Shown here: one piece after another, positions 51,946 through 60,935 of the stretch
How positions within the stretch are numbered: the first letter of the stretch is position 1
How the letters are laid out: the number at the start of each line of letters is the position of its first letter
Source: Planctomycetaceae bacterium
GTDB taxonomy: Bacteria > Planctomycetota > Planctomycetia > Planctomycetales > Planctomycetaceae
DNA: 64,000 nt
Direction of reading: 5' to 3'
NCBI GenBank assembly: GCA_041398825.1
Contig: JAWKTX010000003.1
Span: 310,001-374,000 of the forward strand
Program-made: the position numbers and the translations under genes
Notes under the pieces: generated by a model
Told to the model about the DNA's origin: nothing
What the model saw: only the letters and a program-made list of their open reading frames with translations
Databases searched by the model: none

Positions 51946-54900
51946 TCAGACAATCTCGAAGGCAACGGCTTGACTCCATGCAGTTGCCGAACTGTCCGCA
52001 TAGATGATGCGAACCCATGCACGATACTTGCCAATTGGCAGCGCTTCTTCCAACGTGTGCGTTTCGCTTGTCAGATCTGCCCTTCGATAGACGGCTCGAT
52101 AGAGCGACGTTTCGCTCGCAATAAAGAGGTCATAGCGTGCCGGTTTGAGGGAGGATTGACGAAAGGTAAGTGTTGGCGTCGCATCATTGCCTTGACCACC
52201 ACCGGAAATGATGGCTGCAAGCTGTCCGACAGCAAACGAACGAGCCGGAGTCCACGGACCGAAGCCAAAAGAGTTCTCGGCACGCACCCAGTAACGATAG
52301 GCGATTGGGTTTGATGAGATCACAGGCTGGTAATCGAAGAACGTGTCCTGAACTCCCTTTTGATCCACCAGTGCCGCGATGGAGTTTTGCAGACTGACAT
52401 ACACCTGATAACTAAACGCCCCTGCCACGGGATTCCAACTGAGTCGAACTGGCAGCGATCGATCTGGCTGATTGACCGCAGGGCCGGTCAGAATCGGAGC
52501 TGTTGCCGGGCGAGACGTTCCGATGCGTAATTCCGATGGTAACCACTGGCTGAACGACCCGTCGTCAAAGTATGCCCGAACCCAAACCTCATAGCTGCCA
52601 TCGGGCAGCGACTCGGGGATTTCATGCGACGTCGTCGCGAGTGCATTCTTGCGGTAGAGCGTTGTTCGGTCACCAACCTTGTTGATTGCGACATCGTAAC
52701 GGACGGCATTGCCGGCAGGCTTCTGCCACGCAATGACGGGCGTCGAATCCGTCGTGTTACCGATGCCTTCTGTTGGGACAACCGCGTCGTGCATGATCTG
52801 GAAGTAGTAAGGAGCAGTGTATCCGGATGTGCCGATCTCATTCTTTGCACGAACCCAAAGACGATACATACCCGGCGCCAGATCTTTTGGAACCCGCAGT
52901 TCCGTTGACGTCAGCCCATCACGATGAACGACGGCCGCCGTTGAGTAATTGTTGCTCAGCCAGACCTGATAAGTCTGTGCCCCGGGAACAGCCGTCCAGG
53001 ACAGAGTCGGCTGGTTGCTGGTCGGCAGGATTGCCCTGGCGGGGCCGGTGACAGTTGGCTTGCCGTCAGGAACCTGCGTCAGAATTGTCATTTGTGGAGG
53101 CGTTGGTCCCCACGCGGTGTACGTTCCGTCTGTGTAATAGGCTCGCACCCAGACTTCGTAGTCACCGTCCGGAATTGCAGTTTCCGCGGTGTGTGATGTC
53201 GAAGTCAGATTTGTACGGCGATAGGTAATTGTTGATCGGGCGCCGACGGGATTGATGGCCAGATCATAACGAGCCACCGGCCCAGGCGCCTCCGGCCACG
53301 ACAGAGTCGGCGTCGATGTCAACTGCTTTCCAATTCCCCCTGAAACCAGAATCGGAGCGGTGCTGTAATTTGCATTTGGCACTTCGTACAAAGTGCCCTT
53401 GCCGCTGGTCACAAACAGACCGCCATCAAACGGGTAGATCTCAGACGCGAGCCCATCAAATTCAGCACCGCCAACAAGGATATCTTCACCGTCCTCAATG
53501 ACCTTGTAGATCGGCAGATAGCCTCTGCTGGCAGGTGTATCTCCCATGTCCACGTAGAACCAGCTTCCGTCTGACCATCCGTAGAAGCGAGGATCCGTAG
53601 AACCTGAAGAGTCTGAGGATACGATTCTGCTGCCCGCAAGCGTTCCATCTGTTTCCATTGCGTACGCATATGCGCCCCACGGGAGATTGTTGTGGTTCGC
53701 TCCGATGTGAATCTTCTGATCACTTCCAATGCTCAATGTTGGAAGATACGGGTCGCTCGGCGCGGTCCACGCAGATTCCTGTCTGACTGGAGTTTCGAAC
53801 AATTCGTCGCCGGTGAGGCCATCAGTGGAGATCAGCGATCCGAAAACCAAATATCCTTCAAAGGTGTAACCGGCAAACGGTGTTCCCATAGAACGGAAGA
53901 CCAGATGGCCGTTCAAGACTGTGATGCCGTCATAATAGCTCCCGGCCTCCATTGGACGGGTTGCTGCAGAATAGATCTCGCTGAAAATCACGTGTGGGCT
54001 TCCGTCGTCTGCGCTGCTGTACGACATGAGCCCGCCATACTGTCCATCGTCACTGTCGCCACGGTAACCTACCACAAGCCGATCATTGATTACTCCAATC
54101 GGCAACGTCCCGGCGAGCTGTTTTGGTGAGTATCCAATTCGATAAGTCGAGCCAGATGGTCCGGCTCCGTTGAGAACGCGAGTGGCAGTCTGGCCATCGG
54201 TCACGTACATATCGTGATTGCCGAATGTCGCAAAGAACAGCTTTCCATCAAACGGGACGTAATCAAACGGAAATGAGCTTGCTGGGCCCGGGATCACGTC
54301 AACCCCAAGCTGGGTTCCTGCATCTGTGCCGTCAGATTTCCAGATTTCACGCCCATAATCTTTCGTCTCTGCAGAGAAATAAACGCTTCCCTCGTAGACG
54401 ACGAAATCCGACGGCTTGCTAGAGGTCTCGTTCAGAACTCCAAGAAATCGTACTGGGTATTCGACAGGTTCTCCCTGAGTTTGATCTTCGAAATTTGGAG
54501 TCACAGTCAACAAGGTTTGATACAAGTCCCAATTCGATACATGACCAACCTCAATGTAGGTATCTGTAACGCCGTTCTGAGTGATCCAGTCATTGGGGCC
54601 AGAGCGGTCGTAAGCAGCACCACCCCATCCCTCCGTGATAGACCAAGCGCTCACTGTGACGTCGTAGGAAACTGCACCAGGAACGGCATCCCAAAAGTAG
54701 ATGCGTCCGTCGGGGCCGTCCTGACCGTGGTTGATATCGCTGACCTGAGTCGTTCCGGCTGAGGTTCCATCGCTTCGCCAAAGTTCAAATCCATCACCGC
54801 CATCACCGGAAAAATAGAGGTAACCATTGAGCTCGGCGGATTCCAGTGGCTGCTTGATGGATTTGGGAAGCCCGATGTCAGTCCCAGCGCCGGTACTCCA

Positions 54901-55254
54901 GTATCCTTCCGATGGCAGCAGAACATCGGCGATGGGTTGAGTGCCAGCGGTTGTTCCGTCTGTTGCCCAGAGCTTGCCGGTCGATTCGACTCGGAAGAGC
55001 ACTTTGCCGTTAATGGTTCCGAGAACGTCGAGCTTCTCGGTGAGCCCCGGGATGGTTGCAACGGCTTCTGTTTCGGACGTGGACCGGTTCCAGCGCAGCA
55101 ATTGTGTTGAATCGGTTGACTGCTGCTGGAGCAGTTTGATTGTCCCGGATTCCACAAACGGAAAAATGGGTGTCAGGAGTGCACGGTCTTCAAGAACTTC
55201 GATCAGTGCTGACTCTGTGCGCAGTGTTGATTTTTGGCGTAGATTGCGACGCAT
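51946..55254 (-). CDS. Secreted ELWxxDGT-repeat protein with LEPR-XLL-like start
   Basis: The protein has 1102 residues from the ATG at 55254 (MRRNLRQKSTLRTESALIEV). The first 40 residues end in the LEDRALLTP motif, an LEPR-XLL-type N-terminal sorting or anchoring signal of planctomycete surface proteins. ELWxxDGT repeats follow: KLWATDGTTAGT, ELWRSDGTSAGT, EIWKSDGTDAGT. Further on, fibronectin-III-like or bacterial-Ig-like units repeat (LSWPEAPGPVARYDLAINPV, LSWTAVPGAQTYQVWLSNNY). It is probably a surface adhesin or scaffold. No catalytic motif was seen. Confidence 0.8.
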   Translation of the reverse strand: MRRNLRQKSTLRTESALIEVLEDRALLTPIFPFVESGTIKLLQQQSTDSTQLLRWNRSTSETEAVATIPGLTEKLDVLGTINGKVLFRVESTGKLWATDGTTAGTQPIADVLLPSEGYWSTGAGTDIGLPKSIKQPLESAELNGYLYFSGDGGDGFELWRSDGTSAGTTQVSDINHGQDGPDGRIYFWDAVPGAVSYDVTVSAWSITEGWGGAAYDRSGPNDWITQNGVTDTYIEVGHVSNWDLYQTLLTVTPNFEDQTQGEPVEYPVRFLGVLNETSSKPSDFVVYEGSVYFSAETKDYGREIWKSDGTDAGTQLGVDVIPGPASSFPFDYVPFDGKLFFATFGNHDMYVTDGQTATRVLNGAGPSGSTYRIGYSPKQLAGTLPIGVINDRLVVGYRGDSDDGQYGGLMSYSSADDGSPHVIFSEIYSAATRPMEAGSYYDGITVLNGHLVFRSMGTPFAGYTFEGYLVFGSLISTDGLTGDELFETPVRQESAWTAPSDPYLPTLSIGSDQKIHIGANHNNLPWGAYAYAMETDGTLAGSRIVSSDSSGSTDPRFYGWSDGSWFYVDMGDTPASRGYLPIYKVIEDGEDILVGGAEFDGLASEIYPFDGGLFVTSGKGTLYEVPNANYSTAPILVSGGIGKQLTSTPTLSWPEAPGPVARYDLAINPVGARSTITYRRTNLTSTSHTAETAIPDGDYEVWVRAYYTDGTYTAWGPTPPQMTILTQVPDGKPTVTGPARAILPTSNQPTLSWTAVPGAQTYQVWLSNNYSTAAVVHRDGLTSTELRVPKDLAPGMYRLWVRAKNEIGTSGYTAPYYFQIMHDAVVPTEGIGNTTDSTPVIAWQKPAGNAVRYDVAINKVGDRTTLYRKNALATTSHEIPESLPDGSYEVWVRAYFDDGSFSQWLPSELRIGTSRPATAPILTGPAVNQPDRSLPVRLSWNPVAGAFSYQVYVSLQNSIAALVDQKGVQDTFFDYQPVISSNPIAYRYWVRAENSFGFGPWTPARSFAVGQLAAIISGGGQGNDATPTLTFRQSSLKPARYDLFIASETSLYRAVYRRADLTSETHTLEEALPIGKYRAWVRIIYADSSATAWSQAVAFEIV

Positions 55255-55341
55255 GGCGTGAGGCTTAACTAAACGAAGACGGAGATGCGACAAGATGCAC
55301 ATCCCAGGAAGTCATCCTTCGTAAACGGCATCTCGACACAT

Positions 55342-55370
55342 ATTGTCCCCCTAGTGGTGACTCTTGTCAA
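55342..55370 (-). promoter_or_regulatory. Predicted sigma70-type promoter of the ELWxxDGT gene
   Basis: On the minus strand TTGACA at 55370-55365 is a perfect -35 box. After 17 nt, GACAAT (55347-55342) is a 4-of-6 match to TATAAT. It lies 87 bp upstream of the start at 55254. Confidence 0.45.
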
Positions 55371-55412
55371 TTACGGGATTGACTAATATTTGGCCATTAT
55401 CGCAAAAGTGCC

Positions 55413-55429
55413 GTGTACACAATGTATAC
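55413..55429. promoter_or_regulatory. Operator-like palindrome upstream of ELWxxDGT gene
   Basis: GTGTACA-CAA-TGTATAC is a dyad with one mismatch. It sits about 45 bp upstream of the predicted promoter at 55342-55370. It may be a regulator site, or chance. Confidence 0.3.
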
Positions 55430-55495
55430 AAGACGGCTGTTATTAACAGAACCGGCACATTACGCTGGTGAATTCCAGCAGCTTTCGAATGGCGA

Positions 55496-55963
55496 TCAAT
55501 GGGTGTGTCCGTGCCCGTGCTCGTTTTCTTCATGGCTGTGAGCCAGGGAGCCGCTGTACGGTGTGTCGTTGATGGTGACGTTGAGACTCGCTTCGGAGGA
55601 GGCGTCTTCGATGTGTGTGACCAGGTCTGAGCTGTCGAGAGTGAAGCGGGAGGACTTGCCTTCTGCGTCGCCTTCATTGGGTGACGCAGCCAGCTTGAAC
55701 TGTTCGGGCATTCCGTCGTGTTTAAGATTGATCACCAGTTCGGCTGCCTCGATCGCAACTGTGTTACGGGCAGTCGAATCGAGAAGATGGATCGTGACGG
55801 ACTTGTCGTGGTGGACAAGTTCGGCATGGTACTCTTCGTTGCCCAGTTCAATCAGATGACCGTGATGTGGTCCTTCTTATGGATGATCATGACTATGCAT
55901 GTTGACGGTGTCGGGCGGCGCGGTGTCAACAGTGACGGATGAACCGCTGCCGGGTTCCGGCGG
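55496..55963 (-). pseudogene. His-rich small secreted-type protein, broken by stop and repeat array
   Basis: On the minus strand the frame reads PPPEPGSGSSVTVDTAPPDT, VNMHSHDHP, then TAA (55879-55877), then EGPHHGHLIELGNEEYHAEL, VHHDKSVTIHLLDSTARN and so on to HSHEENEHGHGHTH at 55496. The frame is the same on both sides of the stop. The C-terminal part looks like a small His-rich, probably metal-binding periplasmic or lipoprotein family seen in planctomycetes, but I cannot name it. No signal peptide precedes the Pro-rich part. Instead the frame runs into the 17-bp tandem array at 55966-56060. The gene seems dead. Confidence 0.72.
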
Positions 55964-55965
55964 GG

Positions 55966-56060
55966 GAAAAGGTGTCGGAAGGAAAAAGGTGTCGGAAGGA
56001 AAAAGGTGTCGGAAGGAAAAAGGTGTCGGAAGGAAAAAGGTGTCAGGAACCGTTTCTTTC
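55966..56060. repeat. 17-bp tandem repeat array with a REP-like end
   Basis: Four complete units of AAAAAGGTGTCGGAAGG (first base variant) lie at 55966-56033. They are followed by AAAAAGGTGTCAGGAACC-GTTTCTTTC, which is the inverse of the REP core (GGTTCCTGACACCTTTTT). The array therefore looks like an expansion of the REP sequences seen near the transposase at 47 kb. Confidence 0.8.
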
Positions 56061-56533
56061 GGAGTGCTGAAAGAACGAAAACGGCGGGGTGGCACCGTCG
56101 AATGTTTATCGGAATCCGATTGCAGCGAACTGAAGTGTGCCACTGGCGTAGCCAGTGTGGGTTTCAATGGAAGCGGAGTCCGAATTGGTGAAACCATTTC
56201 GGATCAGGGTCGGCAGGTCCGGACCGATTGCGCTGCGGTGCTGAAACCGAGCACAGCACCCTTTGAAGTCGACTGCAGGTCCGGCAAAGGTACCCTGATG
56301 AACGCAGTCCTGATCGTTTCGGTCCTGCGAACGATGGAAAGACAAAAGACTTCAGGTCTGTTTGATTGCGTCTGGTTTCCTGCATCCGGGTTTTCTCCCC
56401 ACCGATCAAACTACCGACCCGGCAATAAACGCAACCGTCCGGTTGTGTCCGGTTGCTGCGGGACGGTAAAATGCCGGGCAGGCAAAATGTTCCTGTTCCT
56501 GCGTTCCCGAGTGCCACGTGGATTGCCGCCCAG
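56061..56533. other. Intergenic DNA, no supported gene
   Basis: About 470 bp between the repeat array and the second palindromic element. Open frames of 80-225 codons exist on both strands but lack any domain pattern. This looks like decayed or spacer DNA. Confidence 0.4.
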
Positions 56534-56625
56534 CAGCCTGTTGAAAACCGGGACTGGCTCGTGCGGGAAACCTTAAAACACGACGATTTCCAGTCGTCCT
56601 GCGTGCCTAATATGTTTCCGTTGGA
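56534..56625 (+). repeat. Palindromic intergenic element, copy 2
   Basis: This element starts CAGCCTGTTGAAAACCGGGA. It matches copies 1 (21651) and 3 (63748, inverted) through GACTGGCTCG, ACCTTAAAACACGACG and CCAGTCGTCC. The right end is degraded. It lies about 40 bp before the IS110 hairpin. Confidence 0.7.
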
Positions 56626-56667
56626 CGTTTGCCAGATGTTGAGGGATTATTCTTTTATGTTTCGAGA

Positions 56668-56697
56668 GTCCCACCGGAGCAGCAACTCCGGTGGGAC
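56668..56697 (+). ncRNA. Candidate bridge-RNA 5' stem-loop of IS110 element
   Basis: GTCCCACCGGAG (56668-56679) pairs perfectly with CTCCGGTGGGAC (56686-56697) around the 6-nt loop CAGCAA. IS110 elements encode a non-coding bridge RNA in an untranslated end next to the transposase gene. This stem-loop lies in the about 190-bp non-coding stretch upstream of the gene. It could also be a terminator of other transcription. Confidence 0.4.
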
Positions 56698-56831
56698 GGC
56701 GGCTTGCAGATCGATCGTGCCTGGGTCCTTTTGAGACCGTGGGACAGCCGGATCGCAGGTCGTCTTCATTTCAAACCCGAACCGTCGCTGGAGCTGCTTC
56801 ACCGCAAGCTCGAATATTAGGAGGGGACAAA

Positions 56832-57812
56832 ATGAACAGTCAAGCAGCCTCATGGAATATCCTCGTGGGGATCGATGTGGCTAAAGACAAACTCGACATC
56901 GCAGACAATCAGGGCCATCGTGTCCGGACCATCGGCAACAATCAGAAGGACCTCACCGCGTGGATTCAGTCGCTGGGCGATACGACCGGCACCTTTGTCG
57001 TGATGGAAGCGACCGGTGGCTATGAATCGCTGCTCGTTGAACTTCTTCATCAGCATCGTATTGCATTGGCTGTCGTGAATCCCCGACAGGTGCGAGACTT
57101 TGCCCGAGGCATCGGACGCATTGAAAAGACCGACCCGATTGATGCTGAGGTCATCGTCCGATTCGGCGAAATCGTTAAGCCCGCCGCTGCAGAGCCACCG
57201 TCGGACGAACAGGTCCGGCTTGGGCGGCTTGTGGAACGGCGACGACAGATCCTTGATCTGATCAACCAGGAGCAGAATCGTTTGCATCAGACTCAGGACA
57301 AGGAAACTCGGGCGTTGATTGATATGGTTCTGAAACCACTCAGAAAACAGCTCAAAACACTGGACGAACGCATTGCAGGGGCTGTGAAAAACGATGAGTC
57401 CCACACACGCAGAGTCGAAATACTCAACTCTGTGAAAGGCATCGGGCCGGTGACTGTCAGCACGCTTCTTGCTGAACTCCCCGAGCTGGGAAAACTCAAT
57501 CGCAGGCAAATCGCAAAGCTGGTCGGAGTCGCTCCGATCAGTCGCGATTCCGGTCGGTCCTCCCACAGGCGAAAGACAGTCGGAGGGCGTTCGGGAGTTC
57601 GCCGTACGCTTTATATGGCGGCGATGTCTGCCGCACAGTTTAACCCCCGCATGAAGAGTTTCTATTTGCGATTGCTGGCCGTAGGAAAGCAGAAGAAGGT
57701 GGCACTCACGGCTGTCATGCGAAAACTCATCACGATCCTCAATACGCTCGTTCGTACGGATCAGCTCTGGAAAGATCCTTCACCACCTGTTGGTGACTAC
57801 GAGCTTGTCTGA
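56832..57812 (+). CDS. IS110-family transposase (DEDD recombinase)
   Basis: The protein has 326 residues from the ATG at 56832, with AGGAGGGG upstream. The frame is open from 56691 but has no earlier start with a ribosome binding site. The N-terminal RuvC-like DEDD domain shows ILVGIDVAKDKLDIA, VVMEATGGYE and IGRIEKTDPIDAEVI. A coiled coil at about 150-210 and the C-terminal Tnp_20 domain follow (ILNSVKGIGPVTVSTLLAEL, LVGVAPISRDSGRSS with the catalytic Ser, GGRSGVRRTLYMAAMSA). The frame is intact, so the element may still be active. IS110 enzymes move DNA guided by a bridge RNA. Confidence 0.93.
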   Translation: MNSQAASWNILVGIDVAKDKLDIADNQGHRVRTIGNNQKDLTAWIQSLGDTTGTFVVMEATGGYESLLVELLHQHRIALAVVNPRQVRDFARGIGRIEKTDPIDAEVIVRFGEIVKPAAAEPPSDEQVRLGRLVERRRQILDLINQEQNRLHQTQDKETRALIDMVLKPLRKQLKTLDERIAGAVKNDESHTRRVEILNSVKGIGPVTVSTLLAELPELGKLNRRQIAKLVGVAPISRDSGRSSHRRKTVGGRSGVRRTLYMAAMSAAQFNPRMKSFYLRLLAVGKQKKVALTAVMRKLITILNTLVRTDQLWKDPSPPVGDYELV

Positions 57813-57822
57813 GCCCCGTTCG

Positions 57823-57870
57823 CCTCACCGTCGCATCGCCTTCACCCCAAAAGGCGATGCGACGGTGAGG
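57823..57870. other. Perfect 20-bp hairpin after IS110 transposase
   Basis: CCTCACCGTCGCATCGCCTT (57823-57842) pairs without mismatch with the arm at 57851-57870 around the 8-nt loop CACCCCAA. A second GGGGC-CCA-GCCCC hairpin follows at about 57876-57888, then GTTT. This may be the transposase terminator or the right end or target structure of the element. Confidence 0.6.
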
Positions 57871-58162
57871 TGAAAAGGGGCCCAGCCCCCGTTTGCTGAT
57901 CCCGAGCTGAGCAGCGCCCCCACCATCCACACATAAACGGCGAATTCGAAATACAAATCTCCAATCTGAAACTTGATCTCTGTTAACACCGTCGCTGTCC
58001 CGGTTTTTCAACGCACAGCCAGGCTGTGTGGCGTATTCGTCGAACAGACTCGAAAGTTACGCGAAAGCGATGAGTTTTCGGTTGACGATTTGTTCGTTGC
58101 AGTATCCGACGCACGAAGTGAGTCGATGGTTCTTTCACCTCTACACGTTCGAGACATTCAGA
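57871..58162. other. Intergenic DNA upstream of sulfatase gene
   Basis: About 290 bp with no gene I can support. The sulfatase frame is open through part of it (from 58028) but lacks a signal-peptide-like start there. A promoter was not identified. Confidence 0.35.
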
Positions 58163-59836
58163 ATGTTGCTCATCCCTGCAAATTTCAGGCAGTCTGTCAG
58201 CGTCATTGCGTTCAGCCTGCTCCTCACACATCTGACTGCAGCCACTTGCCTGGCCGATGATTCCGGCGATTCCCGGCCACGTCCCAACATTGTTGTGATT
58301 CTGGTGGATGATATGGGGTTCTCTGACATCGGTTGTTATGGAAGTGAGATCCCGACACCGAACCTTGATGCACTTGCGGCCAACGGTCTGAAATTTCGGC
58401 AGTTCTACAACACGGGCCGATGCTGTCCGACTCGGGCATCGTTGCTGACCGGTCTGTATTCGCATCAGGCTGGTATTGGTCACATGACGGATGACTACGG
58501 TATTCCCGGGTATCGAGGTGTTTTGAATCGTCGGTGTGTGACACTGGGTGATGTTGCTCGGTCGGCAGGCTATTTCACTGCTGCCACAGGAAAGTGGCAT
58601 GTCGGGCACCGCAACGAATCCAACATGCCGCTGCAAAGAGGTTTTGATCGATTCTTCGGGGTTCCTGAAGGAGGCGGTTTTTATTTTCAGGTCAAGGCCG
58701 GTCGGACGGTACGCCTGAATAACGACGTTTTCTATTCAACTGAAAAACCAGCACCGGACGGGTGGTATTCGACGGATGCCTGGACGGAATACAGCTTGAA
58801 GTTTGTTGACGAAGCCAAGCACGCGCGAAAGCCGTTTCTCCTGTATCTGGCACATAACGCCCCTCATTTTCCTCTTCAGGCGACGGCTGACGATATCGCA
58901 ATGTTTCGTGGTCGCTACAAGGATGGCTGGGATAAGCTTTCGAAGGACAGGCTGCATCGGCAATTGAATTCCGGTCTGATTGACTCGTCCTGGGAGCCAG
59001 CCGAGCGTTCGAAGCCGGTCGCTGAATGGGATTCGCTGAGCGACCAGGATAAGGATCGTTTTGATCATTTGATGGCGACTTATGCCGCTTGCGTTTACAG
59101 AATGGATCGTTCGATTGGTACGCTTGTTGAGGGACTGAAGCAGCGGGATCAGTTTGACAATACATTGATCCTGTTTATGAGCGACAATGGAGGATGTGCC
59201 GAAAGTGGTCCTCGAGGCCGGAGTGAAGGTGATCCGACAGTGGCCGATTCGAACTGGTTTTGCGGTGAGTCGTGGGCATGGATGCAGGATACACCGTTTC
59301 GCAAGTTCAAGCATTACAACCATGAAGGGGGAATCGCCACACCCCTGATCGCCCATTGGCCTGCCGGGATTCAAAGCAAGGGGGAGTGGCGTGATACGCC
59401 GGCTCATTTAATCGATGTGATGGCTACCGTTGTTGATTTGACCGGTGCCACGTATCCCGAAGAGCATGGTGGTGTCAAAATTCAACCTGCTGAAGGGCGC
59501 AGCCTCAGGCCGGTTTTTGATCATCAGTCGATTCAGCGAGACGCATTGTACTGGGAGCACGAAGGCAATGCGGCGATTCGCGAAGGAGACTGGAAGCTTG
59601 TGCGTTTAGGTGGAAAGGGTGCCTGGGAACTTTACAACATGAAGTCTGATCGTACCGAGCAACATGATCTGGCAGAAACGCATCCAGATCGGGTCCGGAC
59701 GCTTGAGCAGAAATGGCTGGCGTGGGCCGAACGCTGTCATGTTCACACGGATGGTTTGCCGGATCGAAGTCAAAGCAACGGCGGAAAGAAGGCCCCCGGG
59801 AAGAAAGGCAAAAGGAAAGCCAAATCCATAGACTGA
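58163..59836 (+). CDS. Secreted sulfatase (arylsulfatase family)
   Basis: The protein has 557 residues from the ATG at 58163, where the signal peptide starts (MLLIPANFRQSVSVIAFSLL ... CLADD). The catalytic core has the metal motif IVVILVDDMGFSDIGCYG, the formylglycine site C-C-P-T-R (first Cys of CCPTRASLLTG modified), GKWHVGH, and DNGGCAESG with a metal Asp/Asn. The C-terminus has FDHQSIQRDALYWEHEGN and GDWKLVRLGG, then a Lys-rich tail (GGKKAPGKKGKRKAK). It should remove sulfate from a polysaccharide or aryl ester. The next genes are an EEP-type hydrolase and a lactonase, which suggests a catabolic set. Confidence 0.92.
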   Translation: MLLIPANFRQSVSVIAFSLLLTHLTAATCLADDSGDSRPRPNIVVILVDDMGFSDIGCYGSEIPTPNLDALAANGLKFRQFYNTGRCCPTRASLLTGLYSHQAGIGHMTDDYGIPGYRGVLNRRCVTLGDVARSAGYFTAATGKWHVGHRNESNMPLQRGFDRFFGVPEGGGFYFQVKAGRTVRLNNDVFYSTEKPAPDGWYSTDAWTEYSLKFVDEAKHARKPFLLYLAHNAPHFPLQATADDIAMFRGRYKDGWDKLSKDRLHRQLNSGLIDSSWEPAERSKPVAEWDSLSDQDKDRFDHLMATYAACVYRMDRSIGTLVEGLKQRDQFDNTLILFMSDNGGCAESGPRGRSEGDPTVADSNWFCGESWAWMQDTPFRKFKHYNHEGGIATPLIAHWPAGIQSKGEWRDTPAHLIDVMATVVDLTGATYPEEHGGVKIQPAEGRSLRPVFDHQSIQRDALYWEHEGNAAIREGDWKLVRLGGKGAWELYNMKSDRTEQHDLAETHPDRVRTLEQKWLAWAERCHVHTDGLPDRSQSNGGKKAPGKKGKRKAKSID

Positions 59837-59978
59837 TGTTTGTTTTCCTTTACTCATTACGATCTCCATTTTCGGTGTCACGAAGAACGACACTGATCAG
59901 GCACGTGCATCCTTTCATTGTTTGAGCGACGGCTCGAACGGGTTGCTGGCCTTCCGCTCCCGGCTGAAAGATTATCTG

Positions 59979-60896
59979 ATGACAGTTGGTCCACATCTTG
60001 TGTCTTTGATGGCTGCCACCATCGTTGTCTTTGCTGCTCATTCTTTCGGTGCATCCGGAATTGATGCGTTCGAGGGAGAATCTCAGACGCCGTCGATTCG
60101 AGTCATGAGCTTCAATATTCGTTTTGGTACGGCGAACGATGGGGAGAACCACTGGAAGCATCGACAGGAGTTTGTGGCCGAAACCATCCGGGCCTGGTCA
60201 CCGGACCTGCTGGGGACTCAGGAGACTTTGAAGTTTCAGCGAGACTTTCTGGCTGAGAAACTGCCCGAATACGGAGTCATCGGTGTTGGTCGAAATGATG
60301 GAAAAGACGACGGCGAAATGATGGCTTTGTTTTACCGCAAAGATCGTTTTGATGTACTGGATTCTGGTCATTTCTGGCTGAGCGAAACTCCTGAAAAGAT
60401 TGGCAGTCAGAGTTGGGACAGCTCACTGCCACGAATGGCGACGTGGGTCCGGCTGAGAGACCGCCAGCATCCCGATTCGCAACCTGTGATGTACCTGAAT
60501 ACACATTTTGATCATCGGGGTCAGGAAGCCCGTCGACAGTCGGCCCTTTTGATTCGCCGACGAGCGAGCGAAGCGGTTTCAGACGGATGTCGCATCATCG
60601 TGACCGGTGATTTTAATGCGGGCTTCGGCAGCCAGCCGTACGAAGCTCTGTTTTCAGCATCTGATGGTTCGGCGTCTCCTGTTGTTGATACCTGGTCGTC
60701 CATTCATCCTCAGGTGACCCCGGAAGAAGGTACATTTTCGGGCTTTCAGAGTTCCGGGACGAAGGGCGCCAGGATCGACTGGATTGCGGTATCACGCGAC
60801 TGGAAGGTTCTGGACGCCGGCATTGACCGCACCGAGCGTGATGGGCGGACTCCATCCGATCATTTTCCTGTGTATGCAATTCTTCAGGCGCGATAG
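59979..60896 (+). CDS. Secreted endonuclease/exonuclease/phosphatase-family protein
   Basis: The protein has 305 residues from the ATG at 59979 (MTVGPHLVSLMAATIVVFAA), a signal peptide. A TTG at 59922 in the same frame gives a longer, less clean start. The EEP fold is clear: VMSFNIRFGTANDGE, LLGTQETLKFQRDFL, ALFYRKDRFDVL, YLNTHFDHRGQEAR, VTGDFNAGFGS and a DHFPVYA end with the catalytic His. Likely a phosphodiesterase or metal-dependent phosphatase outside the cytoplasm. It is the second EEP protein here, after the hydrolase fusion at 50303. Confidence 0.85.
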   Translation: MTVGPHLVSLMAATIVVFAAHSFGASGIDAFEGESQTPSIRVMSFNIRFGTANDGENHWKHRQEFVAETIRAWSPDLLGTQETLKFQRDFLAEKLPEYGVIGVGRNDGKDDGEMMALFYRKDRFDVLDSGHFWLSETPEKIGSQSWDSSLPRMATWVRLRDRQHPDSQPVMYLNTHFDHRGQEARRQSALLIRRRASEAVSDGCRIIVTGDFNAGFGSQPYEALFSASDGSASPVVDTWSSIHPQVTPEEGTFSGFQSSGTKGARIDWIAVSRDWKVLDAGIDRTERDGRTPSDHFPVYAILQAR

Positions 60897-60935
60897 TCTT
60901 CACGTGGTGTTCTGTAGATTTAACAAGGTGGAATT

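Larger units (their letters stand above)
56640..57870 (+). mobile_element. IS110-family insertion sequence (approximate limits)
   Basis: The element holds a 326-residue IS110-type transposase, a perfect hairpin about 135 bp upstream of it, and a perfect 20-bp hairpin 10 bp downstream. IS110 elements lack long terminal inverted repeats, and the true ends cannot be read from one copy. The limits given are a guess that includes both hairpins. A length of about 1.2 kb fits the family. Confidence 0.55.

Noticed and set aside
55966..56060. 17-bp array as a CRISPR
   Set aside because: The units are directly adjacent without spacers, and no cas gene is in the window.
55877..56197. Minus-strand frame through the 17-bp array as a gene
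   Set aside because: Its N-terminal part is only the translated repeat array (repeated FFLPTPF). Its end belongs to the broken His-rich gene.
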